A stretch of 64,000 bases of DNA from Areca catechu (lineage: Eukaryota; Streptophyta; Magnoliopsida; Arecales; Arecaceae). This document shows positions 10,670 to 21,687 of the stretch, one piece after another. Where the stretch lies: the NCBI GenBank assembly GCA_021397845.1, contig CM038053.1, positions 88,349,157 through 88,413,156 on the forward strand, given 5' to 3'. A program made the position numbers and the translations under genes. Under the pieces are notes generated by a model. The model did not search any database. It was not told where the DNA came from and saw nothing but the letters and a program-made list of their open reading frames with translations. The first letter of the stretch is position 1. The number at the start of each line of letters is the position of its first letter.

Positions 10670-11433
10670 TTTCCATTTTTTGTCCCATCTTATTCCTGTT
10701 ATTCCTACTATTCTCTGCTTATCCCTAATTTATCCTCAAGTTATTCTCATCATCTTCTTCCTTGACCCATCCGCCACCATCTCCATCGTCGGCTCACCAG
10801 CACCACCACCGAGCCACCATCAGCCATAGAGACAGTCCCGCAGTCCATCATATGAACTCCCACCAACGTCCCCCCCTGCTATCACGCCGCCATGCTTGAG
10901 AACCTCTCCAACCTCCACCACTCCCGCCTCCAGTAGTCCATCGCTCGCCGCGCTGGCTTCGCTACCTCCTTTCACTGCACTTCAGAGGCTGTAGTCCACC
11001 GTTCCTCCCCCATGGCTGTCAAGCTCCGACCATAAGCGATCCACTGCCACACCGACCCTCAGGCCCTTCCTGCTCCATTGCCAGCCACTGCCGACTGCAC
11101 CTTGATCACCGCCACCGGTGAAGCATGCTAGAAGCCCCCTGTTTCACTTGCATCGGTCATCCATGGAGAAGAAGATTGGCATGAACGTGAAAGTAGGGCC
11201 GGCATCGTTTGTTGACTTCAAGGAAGAAGAGCACATCGGATCTCCTCCCTACCTCCTCTTACTGTCGATGATGCCGATGCACCCCGTCATCGCCTTGCCC
11301 CTCGTCAGCTACCTATCCCCTCCGCCTTCAACCAAGAACATCAGACGATGACACGGGACTCCTCCGGATGCATGCCCAAGTCGAACTTGCAGCCTTTCCC
11401 CGATCAAAGAGACCGGTCGGGATGCTCACCATG
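10670..11433 (+). other. X interior, left part: GC-rich, possibly captured sequence
   Basis: About 760 bp up to the E4 insertion, clearly more GC-rich than the rest of X. Short frames (for example 11118-11351) show no retroelement motif. No primer binding site of the initiator-Met type is visible after the LTR. The composition suggests transduplicated host sequence, but I cannot name a source gene. Confidence 0.45.
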
Positions 11434-12495
11434 TGATGCGGACATCGAGATGAATATTGAACCTGATCAGCTGACTCATATATCAGGATAGCCTGGTGAT
11501 AGTTCGGCGAAGCCCAACCCAGACATTTCGGTTCAGCTTCCGGCCCATGATAATTTGGGGCCGCTAGCCTCGCCAGCAGGAAACATGCACAGGTCCAGAT
11601 GCCTTCAAGGGAAGCAAGTTTCAAATCTGACCCATTTTTGGGATGAAAATAATTAATTGAGAATTGGGTTGAAGGCCCAATATGCTAATTGCATTCGTGA
11701 AGTTTCGGATCCGAGAAAACACCGGAGTCTTTAGTCTTATTATTATTATTATAATTATATTAGTGGCGTGATCTCTTGATTTTTTTTATTTAAAAAAAAA
11801 AAAATGTTTGAAGAGTTTCACGCAAGAGTCAGCGTTTGGATTTGTTTACATTAGTGTTTAGTTTTTTTTTTATTATTCCCCTCCCTTGTAGTCACGTGGG
11901 GGACATTAATACCTTGCATGGCTTTGTTTTCTTAAAAACCGAACCCAAGGAATGAAAAGAGGCATTTTTTTGTTCATTGGATAATTGCAAGGTTTTGTTT
12001 TGGAGCCTTTCTTTGTTTTGGAAAAACTCCATTGCACGATGATTTTTGTTTTGGGAATAACATTGGAGAGCATGTTGATTATTTTGGAATAACATATTGC
12101 ATGGTGTGGGTTTTCCTTTTGGTGATTCCGTGGAAGGCCGGCCTCCTTGTTTTCCCCCTTGCGCACACCAGGCCAAAAGCCTGGTTGGGAGAAGACGATT
12201 CCATGAGGAATCTCTTCTTTCCATTCCAAGTTCTTGATAAAAAAAAAAGAAGAAACAGGGACTCACGGTGAGAAACCCATCGTTCGTCCCTTCCAATCTT
12301 GAAGACCCGGATTGAAATCCGGTAGAGGGCTGACAACGTGAGGAATCACGCGGCCCTTCCAGCGCTTGATCGTTGCAGGTTTCAAAGGATCTTCCCCATC
12401 TTGCTCAATCCTAGCATCAAAAAAAAATTCCAGAACCCGTTCTCCCTGAGTCAGGGTTTTGGTCGCTGCAGGCGTTTGACAACCACCCTGCACCA
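11434..12495 (+). repeat. E4 5' LTR
   Basis: TGATGCGGAC to CACCA. The antisense ORFs at 11892-12296 have counterparts at 17378-17770 in the 3' LTR and reflect LTR duplication. A weak initiator-Met-like primer site (TGGCATCTGTCC, 8 of 12 matches) begins at 12499. Confidence 0.85.
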
Positions 12496-12508
12496 GCTTG
12501 GCATCTGT

Positions 12509-12561
12509 CCTTGATCCATTCTTGATCTATCCCTGATCCGTTCTTGATCTGTCCTTGATTT
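12509..12561 (+). repeat. Short tandem repeat in the E4 leader
   Basis: Nearly five degenerate copies of an 11-mer (CCTTGATCCAT / TCTTGATCTAT), directly after the primer-site region and before the A-rich run that precedes gag. Confidence 0.75.
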
Positions 12562-12590
12562 AAAAAAAAAAAAAAATTCTGCTGGCAACC

Positions 12591-13680
12591 ATGGAGCGGA
12601 ACAACGGGGAGCCTTCTCTTCGTGACGTTGTGGAGACCCAGCAGCAGATGATGGCTATTTTGCAAGCAATGATGGTACGGTTGGAGGTGCAAGATCGTGC
12701 TATACGTCATCAAGATCGCAATGTACCTGACGAACATCGAGAAGGTGATGCCGACCCTTTCCAGAATATTGAAGATCCTTCACCGTTGCAAAGAAGGCAG
12801 CAACTGCGGTGTGATGTAGCGCTTCCCAGGGATTTTGGATCGCCGCCTATGCATGACAATCAGACTCGTTGGGAGTCCGGGTTTTGGATTGAAATACCGG
12901 AGTTCAGAGGTGGTTTGAATCCTGATGAGTATGTGGATTGGATCCTGCAGGTTGATGATGTTTTTCGACTGAAAGAAGTGCCTTTGGACAAGCAAGTGCC
13001 ACTTATCACAATCCGATTCTGAGATCGAGCAGTGGCTTGGTGGCATGCACAGCACTATCGGAGGTATATGGATGGGAGACCACCAATTGCATCATGGGCA
13101 GCCTTGAAGCAGGAGATGAATCGGGAGTTCCTTCCTCAGAATCATGAATAGGTCCTTTATTCTAAATTGCATGGTTTAACACAAGGAAATCGAAGTGTGG
13201 AAGATTATACTACGAGTTCTACCGACTGGTGGCTCGAAACCGATTGATGGATTCAGAACCAAGGTTGGTAGCTATGTATTTGCTTGGACTGCGATTCCCG
13301 ATCCAGGATGCATTGGCTTTGCATCAGATTGACAGTGTTGGTGATGCGCACATGCGGGCGCAAGTAGTGGAGAGGAGCCTGATGCGGAATAGAGGGTTTC
13401 AGAGTAGAGGAAAATTTTCTGGTCAGTCTTTGGGGCAGAGTTCTGGTAGTAGGAGTGCACCTCCTGTGGTGAGGCAACAAACTTCGGCAGTTCCTCCGAG
13501 ACCTACAGTGCCGAGTGGGGCTTCAGGTACCCAGCAGAGGGTGGGCAGCAATCGAGCCAATATTCACTGCCATCGATGTCATGACCTAGGACATTTTGCT
13601 AATGAGTTCCCCAAGGCGCGTACCCAGTTACTTATGGAGGAGGAGCAGGAAGTTGAATTTCCTGAGGATGAGATGTATGT
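12591..13680 (+). pseudogene. E4 gag (capsid and zinc knuckle), broken
   Basis: ATG 12591 opens a Gag frame with a coiled-coil-like N-terminus and then capsid sequence (PEFRGGLNPDEYVDWI). The frame is broken by TGA at 13020 (an Arg position, CGA to TGA), TAG near 13149, and a 1-base deletion near 13211. It resumes in the frame starting 13229. The knuckle CHRCHDLGHFANEF at 13566-13610 has lost its last cysteine to phenylalanine. Capsid would form the particle and the knuckle would bind RNA; this copy cannot do either intact. Confidence 0.85.
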
Positions 13681-14142
13681 GATTGACCCATACTATATCC
13701 AGGGAGAGAGTATGATCATTAGGAGGATGTGTCTTGCACCAAGAGCTGGTGGAGATTGGCGTTGGCACGATATTTTCTCAACAAAGTGCACTATAGCTAG
13801 TAAAACTTGCAAGGTAATTATTGATTATGGAAGTTGGGAGAATGTGATTGCTGAGGAAGTTATAAAAAAATTAGGGTTGATGACTGAGCCCCATCCTCAA
13901 CCATACAAGCTCGGCTGGGTGAATCGGGATGCAGATATTCAGGTCAGTCGACGATGTAGGTTGGCCTTGTCTTTTGGTCCTCAGCTTGAAATGTCAATAG
14001 TAGCTGATGTTGTACCGATGGATGCGACACACATCATTTTGGGATGACCATGGTAGTTTGATAATAAAGCAGTGTATAATGGTTACACTCATACTTATAT
14101 GCTACGACCAGATGGGAGAAAAGTGATCTTGAAACTACAACA
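13681..14142 (+). pseudogene. E4 protease region, broken
   Basis: The aspartic protease motif normally D-S-G reads D-Y-G at 13823-13831 (IIDYGSWENVI), so the active site is altered. A TGA at 14045-14047 replaces an Arg codon in the ILGRPW motif. The reading frame is shared with the preceding gag part and the following RT part. Confidence 0.8.
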
Positions 14143-15650
14143 GGACATGGCTGAACAGAAGGTGGTAATTTGTTTTCCAAGCAGGGAGTTTGAGGCGAGT
14201 TTAGAGGGAGAAGATTTTTGTTTTGCCCTGGTTAGTAAGCCAGAAGAGTTTGGCCAGAATCGGGAGCAGGAGCTTCATGATCTTCCTCAGGAGTTGGTGT
14301 CAGTTTTGGGAGAATTTCGGGATGTTGTACGGAGTGAGCTTCTTATGGGTTTGCCACCACTTCAAGATATTCAGCATGAGATTGATCTGATTCTGGGTTC
14401 TGTGTTACTGAATAAGGCTCATTACCGAATGATCCCACAGCAGCATGAGGAGCTGAAGAGGCAAGTTCAAGATCTTTTAGACAAAGGCTTTGTATGGGAA
14501 AGCATTAGCCCGTGCATGGTACCAGCACTTTTGGTGCCAAAAAAGGATGGTTCATGGCGTATGTGTGTTGACAGCCTAGCAATAAACAGAATTACTGTGA
14601 AATATAGATTTCCAATACCGAGGCTGGATGATATGCTAGATCAGTTGAGTGGTGCCGTGTTCTTTACTAAGATTGATTTGAAAAGTGGGTACCATCGATC
14701 AGAATGAAGCCAGGTGATGAATGGAAGACAGCCTTCAAGTCAAAGGAAGGCCTATATGAATGGTTGGTGATGCCATTCGGGCTATCTAATGCTCCTAGTA
14801 TGTTCATGCGAGTAATGAACCAGGTTTTGCGTCCATTCCTTAGTTCTTTTGTTGTTGCATACTTTGATGATATATTGATATACAGTAAGACATCACAAGA
14901 GCATGTTGAGCATGTTTCACAAGTTCTAATAGTATTACGTGAAAACCAGCTTTTTGTTAACCCAGAGAAGTATATTTGGATGGTAGATAAATTAATTTTT
15001 CTGGGATATGTTGTTACTGGTGATGGGATTCCTCCAGATAAAAGTAAGGTGCGAGCGATAGTGGACTGGCCAGCACCTACAACTTTAACTGAATTGAGAT
15101 CCTTTTTGGGTCTTGCAGGTTTTTACAGAAGGTTTATGAAAAGGTATAGTGAGATTGCTGCACCCTTAACAAACTTGTTGAAATTAAATCAGTTTGGATG
15201 GAATGACACTGCTCAGGTAGCATTTGATGAGATGAAAGTCAAGTTGACCCAAGCACCACTGTTGGTTCTTCCAGATTTTGACAAGGTATTCGAAGTGGAT
15301 TGTGATGCTTCGAAGACTGGGATTGGCGCAGTACTCAGCCAAGATGGGAGACCCGTTGCTTTCTATAGTGAGAAGCTTGTAGGTGGCAAACTATTGTATT
15401 CGGTTTATGATTTGGAGCTATACGCCATTGTGAGGTCATTGCAACATTGGCGACATTACTTGATCCAGCGAGAATTTATGCTGTACTCAGATTATCAAGC
15501 ATTAAAATCTCTACAGGGACAGCATAAGTTGAGCTCCAGACATGCAAAATGGGTAAGTACTCTACATGAGTATACTTTCAGCATCAAGCATAAGTCAGGC
15601 ACTTTAAACAAAGTAGCAGATTTTTTAAGTAGACAGAGTTTATTGATTGG
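14143..15650 (+). pseudogene. E4 reverse transcriptase and RNase H
   Basis: RT motifs are clear: VPKKDGSWRMCVD, RFPIPRLDDMLD, and the catalytic AYFDDILIYS at 14856-14885. A 1-base deletion near 14697 (in the SGYHQIR motif) splits the domain into the 14072-14707 and 14704-15963 frames. RNase H follows with DCDASKTGIGAVLSQ and the late HWRHYL and YSDYQALKSL motifs. Catalytic aspartates are present, but the frameshift prevents one continuous product. Confidence 0.9.
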
Positions 15651-16965
15651 TGCTATGCAAGTATATACCCTTGGGTTTGAAAGCATGAAGGATGATATCC
15701 ATGCAGATGAACATTTTCAGAGCATTGTGACTGAATTGGAAGCTGGAGGTCGATCTGACTTCGTCCTACATGATGGATATTTGTTCCGTGGTAATTGTCT
15801 TTGTATTTCTAACACTTCACTGCGTGTATTGATTATTCAGGAGCTGCATAATCAAGGACATTTTGGAAGAGACAAAACTGCATGGTTAATTCATCAACGA
15901 TTTTATTGGCCTAGGATTGACCGAGATGTCAAAACCTTTATGAAGAGATGTCGTTTGTGTTAGGAATCCAAAGGATCAGATACAAATCAAGGTTTATACA
16001 CCCCTTTACCAATTCCAGATGAGCCATGGCGAGAGGTATCTATGGATTTTGTTGTAGGTTTACCGCGGACAGTGAGAGGTCTAGATTCAATTATGGTAGT
16101 CGTAAATCGGTTCAGCAAGATAGCTTGTTTCTTGCCATGAAAAACAATATTTGATGCGTTGAAAGTAGCTGATCTTTATTTTTCTGCGGTTGTTCGATAT
16201 TATGGGTTACCATCGTCGATAGTTTCGGACCGAGATAGCAAGTTTATGGGACATTTCTGGCATGAATTATGGAAAAAATTGGGTACAAAATTAAAATTCA
16301 GTAGTCCCTATCATCCTCAGACCGATGGGCAAACTGAGACTATCAACCGAAGTCTTGGTAACTTGTTGAGAGCCAATGTGCAAGAATTTAAAAATTGGGA
16401 TGTATGTTTGCCAAAGATTGAGTTTGAGTTTAATTCTTCGGTGAACCGTTCTACTGGTTTTGCACCCTTTCAGGTATTGTATGGATTTCTGCCAAGAGGA
16501 CCACTTGATATTTTACCTGTTGATGTGCCAAACAAATCAAGTAAGAAGATAGAAGATCGAGTGGCTGATCTGCGTGAGGTGCACACAACTGTTAAAGCCA
16601 ATCTAGAGCAAAATTATGCCAAGTATAAGGCTAAGGCTGATCAGACGCGTCGACAGCAGACTTTTGAGGCTGGTGATTTGGTATGGGTCTTCTTGCCAAG
16701 AGAACGATATCCACATGGGGCCTACACCAAACTCAAACCAAAGAAAATTGGTCCTTGTCAGGTGTTAGAGAAATTTAGTGACAATGCCTACCGAGTTGAA
16801 TTACCAGACGATGTCCTTATTTCTGATGTATTCAATATTCGACATCTAACCCCTTATGCAGGTAATAATTCAAGCTTGAGGACAAGCTTTTCAGAGGAAG
16901 GGGAGAGTGATGCGGACATCAAGATGAATATTGAACCTGATCAGCTGACTCATATATCAGGATAG
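15651..16965 (+). pseudogene. E4 integrase with CRM-like C-terminus
   Basis: The zinc-binding HHCC module (GHFGRDKTAWLIHQRFYW ... CRLC) ends at a TAG (15961-15963, a Gln position). A second in-frame TGA follows at about 16138. The catalytic core shows MDFVVGLP, SDRD and QTE for D, D and E. The tail FNIRHLTPYAGNNSS leads to LRTSFSEEGESDAD, and the frame continues through the 3' LTR start to 16965. There is no chromodomain of the E3 type. Confidence 0.88.
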
Positions 16966-17969
16966 CCTGGTGATAGTTCGGCGAAGCCCAACCCAGATAT
17001 TTCGGTTCAGCTTCCGGCCCATGACGATTTGGGGCTGCCAGCCTCGCCAGCAGGAAACGTGTGCAGGTCCAGATGCCTTCAAGGGAAGCAAGTTTCAAAT
17101 TTGACCCATTTTTGGGATGAAAATAATTAATTGGGAATTGGGCCGAAGGCCCAATACGCTAATTGCGTCCGTGAAGTTTCGAATCCGGGAAAACATCAGA
17201 GTCTTTAGTCTTATTATTTTTATTATAATTATATTAGTGGCGTGATCTCTTGATTTTTTTATTAAAAAAAAAAAATCCATTTGAAGAGTTTCATGCAAGA
17301 GTCAGCATTTGGATTTATTTACATTAGTGTTTAGTTTTTTTTTATTATTCCCCTCCCTTGTAGTCACGTGGGAGACATTAATACCTTGCATGGCTTTGTT
17401 TTCTTAAAAACTGAACCCAAGGAATGAAAAGAGGCATTTTTTGTTCATTGGACAATTGCACGGTTTTGTTTTGGAGCCTTTCTTTGTTTTGGAAAAACTC
17501 CATTGCACGGTGATTTTTGTTTTGGGAATAACATTGGAGAGCGTGTTGATTGTTTTGGAATAACATATTGCACGGTGTGGGTTTTCCTTTTGGTGATTCC
17601 GTGGAAGGCCGGCCTCCTTGTTTTCCCCCTTGCGCACACCAGGCCGAAAGCCTGGTTGGGAGAAGATGATTCCGTGAGGAATCTCTTCCTTCCGTTCCAA
17701 GTTCCTGATAAAAAAAAAAGAAGAAGAAACAGGGACTCATAGTGAGAAACCCATCATTTGTCCCTTCCAATCTTGAAGACCCAGATTGAAATCCGGTAGA
17801 GGGCTGACGACGTGAGGAATCACGCGGCCCTTCCAGCGCTTGATCGTTGTAGATTTCAAAGGATCTTCCCCATCTTGCTCAATCCTAGCATCAAAAAAAA
17901 ATTCCAGAACCCATTCTCCCTGAATCGAGGTTTTGGTCGTTGCAGGCGTTTGACAACCACCCTGGACAA
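16909..17969 (+). repeat. E4 3' LTR
   Basis: 1061 bp, preceded by a purine tract (AGAGGAAGGGGAGAG, 16894-16908). It ends at 17969 before the TSD CCATG. The pol frame overlaps its first 57 bp. Confidence 0.88.
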
Positions 17970-17974
17970 CCATG

Positions 17975-18367
17975 CCAGCCTTCTCCCCGTCTGTGCCGCC
18001 GTCTCCGCCCCAGCCTCATCATCGGCGAGGTCCGCCGGGAGCCCCTCCTCCGTTTCACCCAGCCTCCATCTGAGGATGAGGGAGATGCCTGCACGATTGT
18101 GAAGGCAATTGCCCTTCACTATTACCGACTTCAGATCTGCATGGATTTTAGAGATGCATGGATTTCAGAGTTGCATGGATTTCTGAGTCACATGGATCTT
18201 AGAGTTGCACAGCTCTCAAAGTAGAGCTAATGAAAAAAAATAAATAATAAATAAAAAATAATAAAAAGGGGTGAGCCTAGCCTCTTTTAATTTGATTGGT
18301 TTTGGTTCCATCAAAGCCCCTACAGATCCAAACTCGACGGAGTCGAGTTCTCCCTACTCCAGGAGAA
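17975..18367 (+). other. X interior, right part
   Basis: Begins GC-rich, continuing the segment cut at 11433. It then becomes AT-rich with an A/T homopolymer-like stretch at 18231-18265. It ends with the conserved stem-loop and a purine-rich CCAGGAGAA before the 3' LTR. No protein is recognised. Confidence 0.6.
18331..18349 (+). promoter_or_regulatory. Conserved stem-loop in X
   Basis: AACTCGAC-GGA-GTCGAGTT is a perfect 8-bp stem, 18 nt before the X 3' LTR. It is kept although X encodes no protein here. Confidence 0.65.
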
Positions 18368-18960
18368 TGATGGGGACCTGAGAGTTATCAGCTACCATGT
18401 GGAGTTCTAGCAAGCATCATCCACCCTATTAGGCATCCCAAGATTCTCATATATCCACTCAAGCATAAAAGGCAGCAGATCAACATCGTGTATAGAAATT
18501 AGGGACCACCCAGGAGAAGATGGAAGGGAGTATCAGCATTTAGGCACCCACTTTCCTTCCCTCTTTCATGAGATTTTATTTTCTTGTATTGACCACCCAT
18601 TTATGGAATGTTTGTGGCACCCTCCATCTTTCCTTGTAGCATGAAATCTCTTACCCTTCTAGCCCCATCTCTTATGGCATGTAGTTGGCACCAACAAGGA
18701 ATCTTGTTGGCACCCCTTTTTATGTTTATTTTTTCATGTATTCTAAGGGCTAGGGCTCCCTATATAAGGACCCCTCTCTTGTATTGAAATGAATAATAAT
18801 AATGATGATTTGAGAAGAGTGATTCTTCGTTCTGCCTCCGTAAAGGAGTGGGCATGAGGCTCGTCTTGCCTTCGCCTTCAGGCATCGAGGGGTGTGAGAC
18901 CCTATGCCTTCACTTTCGAGCGTTAAGGGATGTGAGGCCCTAGTTATCCCCTTCCTTGTT
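18368..18960 (+). repeat. X 3' LTR, first part
   Basis: Matches 9613-10210 of the 5' LTR. It is interrupted by E2 after TTGTT (18956-18960). A TATA-like TATATAAG lies at 18761-18768. Confidence 0.88.
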
Positions 18961-20782
18961 TGGTGTGGGCACCAGACTCAGAAGAAGACTTCAGAGCTCC
19001 ATCTGGATCTCTGATTAACCTTGCCCGAAGAATTAGGGTTTTTTGGCTTGTAATAAGGGTTGTCTGGATCAACTCAACTTTAGCTTTAGTCTATATTACC
19101 TGCATTTTATTTTATTGAGTCATGTTGAATCAGTAGTGGACTAGGGTTTCAACCTGGGGTGTTACATTTTCTCCCAAGGCCAAGCAAGTGGGCGCCACAC
19201 TCCCAGCCACACTCCCAGCCATACACCTGAGTCCAGGGGGCGCCACACCTCCATCCAGCAGGCTTTGGTCCCCACACCACAGATAGCAGCTCCCCTCTTT
19301 CATGCACCAATTGAGGAGAAATCCACCAGGGGTCCACAAATCAAGGGGGCGGCCCAAGACTTCCCAAAAGAACCAAACTATAAAAGGGAAGAAACTCTCT
19401 TGGAGAGGAATTCAAGGAGGCGCCCATTACCTGCCAGAAATACTCAAAACAAAGTTAGAAGGAGCCATAACTTAGGGAGAAAGAAAAGGAGGTATCCAAA
19501 AAGGGTTGAGCCATGGAAGGAAGGAGATTTCTCTTGAAAAGCAAGGTTAGGAGGCGCCTTAATCATTCCAACTAAAGCCAGATATAAAAGGCAACAAATT
19601 TTCTCTTGGAGGGCAAGGTTAAGAGGCACCCAAACACTTCCAGATAAGGCCAAGCATAGAAGGAAAAAAATATTTTCTTGGAGGTCAAGACAAGGAGGCG
19701 CCACCCACTTTCCTTTTTGAAGCTTCAATCAACTTTGGAATTAATTGGCCAGCCATATGAGTAGGGATTGATATCCTAATTTGAAGATCCCCTCCTTTAG
19801 TCCCACATGGGAAGATGTAAAACCCTACTCTCTTGTAATGGCCTATAAATTAAACCCCCATGTAAGTTTGAAAAGTAATCAGATGAATGAAACCAACTTT
19901 TTTTTTGTGAGCAAACTCTGTGTTTTCTCTCTTCCGCACTTGCATCCAGGTGTTGAGCTCCGTGAGGGAGTAAATCCGGGTTCCCCAGGAACCTTGAGGA
20001 GGTGTGACATCTCCAAAACCCAAACCCTAGGTTAGCCACTCCACTCCCAAATCCTAGCTGCCATCACCCTTCTCTTTCCACCAAGCCCTAGCCTATCTCA
20101 CCTCTCACGGCCACCCTCTCCAAGTCCAGGCCGACGACTAGCATCCAGCTCCAGTCCAGATACTTCAGATCTACAGCAATTCTAAGAGGAAGTCAGATCA
20201 GCCTCCAGGAGAATCCTGATTTCAGCAACTTTAGCTTTCAAGTTCTTCAACCTGGTAAATCTTTTCTTAAGTATTTGAATTCCATCACTTGTTCCTCTTC
20301 TTTCCCAGATCTTGAGTCCAGGAGAAGCCGACCAAACCACAAGACCAGTATTGGAGGATCCATTGCGAAGATAGCCGACTCCGAGGATCCCACAATCTGC
20401 TCGAGAGAGTTCTTCCACCCAAATTCTGAGAAGATCACTGTCTGGTTGGTAAACCATCTCTCCTCTCTATTTCTGTTCAGTTGAAAGTTCAGAGCGAAAC
20501 CCTAGGTCTGGGAGTTTCTCAACCCTCAGCGATCCGTTACTTCTGAACTACTCTGATAATTTAGTTTAATCTAAATTGTGCTTTCAATCCTTACCTAGTT
20601 TCTTCAACTTAGTTTAGCTTTACTTTGAGTCAAAGCCAATTTCTGAAATATATATAAAAAAAAAAAAATTAATCTTAAATTTACTTCCGCATACGCTTCC
20701 TTGTTCTTTGTTTTGCATCATTTTTGGTATCAGAGCTTTCGTTCTGCATCATTTTTGGTATCAGAGCTTTCGTTCTGCATCA
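18961..20782 (+). repeat. E2 5' LTR
   Basis: TGGTGTGGGC to TGCATCA. Several TATA-like boxes lie in the middle (for example TATAAAAGG at about 19379 and 19575). Two primer-site copies lie inside its 3' end. Antisense ORFs such as 20182-20457 recur in all E2/E3 LTRs. Confidence 0.9.
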
Positions 20783-20800
20783 TTTTTGGTATCAGAGCTC
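20713..20800 (+). repeat. Tandem copies of the primer binding site at the LTR/leader junction
   Basis: Three copies of a 31-bp unit (TTGGTATCAGAGCTTTCG plus TTCTGCATCATTT) are present. The last TGGTATCAGAGC (20787-20798) is the primer site outside the LTR. The other two lie within the LTR, and the 3' LTR has both (26000-26056, one with T to C). Confidence 0.9.
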
Positions 20801-21687
20801 TGTCTAGGGTTTCTATTTTGATTGCTTGTTTGAGTCTCTCTCTTTTTACTTTGTCTGCTCGAAGTAGACTCCCCAGGACATCCGGTCCTTGGAATGAAGC
20901 GAGGTGCAAACCTCATCTTTCCATTCCATGGGGTGTTCCTAGGGCATGTAGGGGATCCGTTGGGTTACAACTTCGTAGCAGGAATTGTAAACGGGGAAGT
21001 ACTCTGTTTTCAGCCCGTAATTATCCTGTTGCATAAATTATTTATCACTGCAGGTAACTCCAAATTTAGTGATTTTTATTTTGCTGAAACCAATATAATT
21101 GAAACTATTTTGCATAATTTTCTTGTGATTTATTGGTTTCCGTGAGATTTCTGAGAATTAAATTACTGCAACTCTATTTTTGTGTTTTTGCAATTCAATT
21201 ATTTTTGAGTGATCATCTCTTAATTCATCTTAAGGGCATTTGAGCATCTAAGATAAGAGGAGGAGTTGATAACCTCTCCTTAGCTCAAAACCACCACCCA
21301 CTCATTCGAACCTAAGCCTTTAATCTTAAAATTCATTAGACCTAATTTGCCCTAGTGGGCTAGGGACATCAACAAGTCGGGTCAAGGCTAGTGTTGAGTC
21401 AGTTTGTCTGGTTACTCTGTGTGTGCTTTGTACTCAGTGTCTAGAATGGTGGTTCAGGGATTCTATCCCGAAGGGCTTGTGTGCTGGTCCGCCTACCTGG
21501 CCAATCACTGATTGGTTCTAGGATTGGCATCTAGGGACCTAACACTCCCCTTATACCTGCCTGGCTGAGTCCCGAGTTACTACAGGCTAGCTTGCCACTC
21601 TGATTGGGCATCTAGTTTGGGCTCTAGGTCTAGTTAGCCAGTAGTCGCTTTAGTCTAGTCACATTCTGTGTGCTTGGTTGCATCATC
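20799..21687 (+). other. E2 untranslated leader
   Basis: About 0.9 kb without a supported gene. It shares with the E1 and E3 leaders the CCCTAGTGGG block (about 21350) and GGTCCGCCTACCTGGC (21486-21501), followed by a related CCTGCCTGGC. Confidence 0.6.

Larger units (their letters stand above)
11434..17969 (+). mobile_element. E4: Ty3/gypsy element, probably CRM-like
   Basis: 6.5 kb, with LTRs at 11434-12495 (1062 bp) and 16909-17969 (1061 bp) and duplication CCATG at 11429-11433 and 17970-17974. Gene order is Gag, PR, RT, RNase H, integrase. There is no chromodomain like that of E3. The integrase tail instead ends in LRTSFSEEGESDAD and runs into the 3' LTR, whose start is TGATGCGGACATC. 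This arrangement recalls the centromeric CRM clade, where the C-terminal motif overlaps the LTR. Clade assignment is from memory of the family and not certain. Multiple stops and frameshifts make it inactive. Confidence 0.85.

Noticed and set aside
11892..12296. Antisense 134-residue ORF in the E4 LTR, repeated at 17378-17770
   Set aside because: It duplicates with the LTR, has low-complexity parts and differs by frameshift-like changes. There is no sign of selection.
20182..20457. A 91-residue ORF conserved in E2 and E3 LTRs (also 25451-25726, 46069-46344, partly 53373-53564)
   Set aside because: It is antisense to the element in every case, the copies are recent duplicates, and one copy carries a stop. 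Conservation reflects LTR identity.
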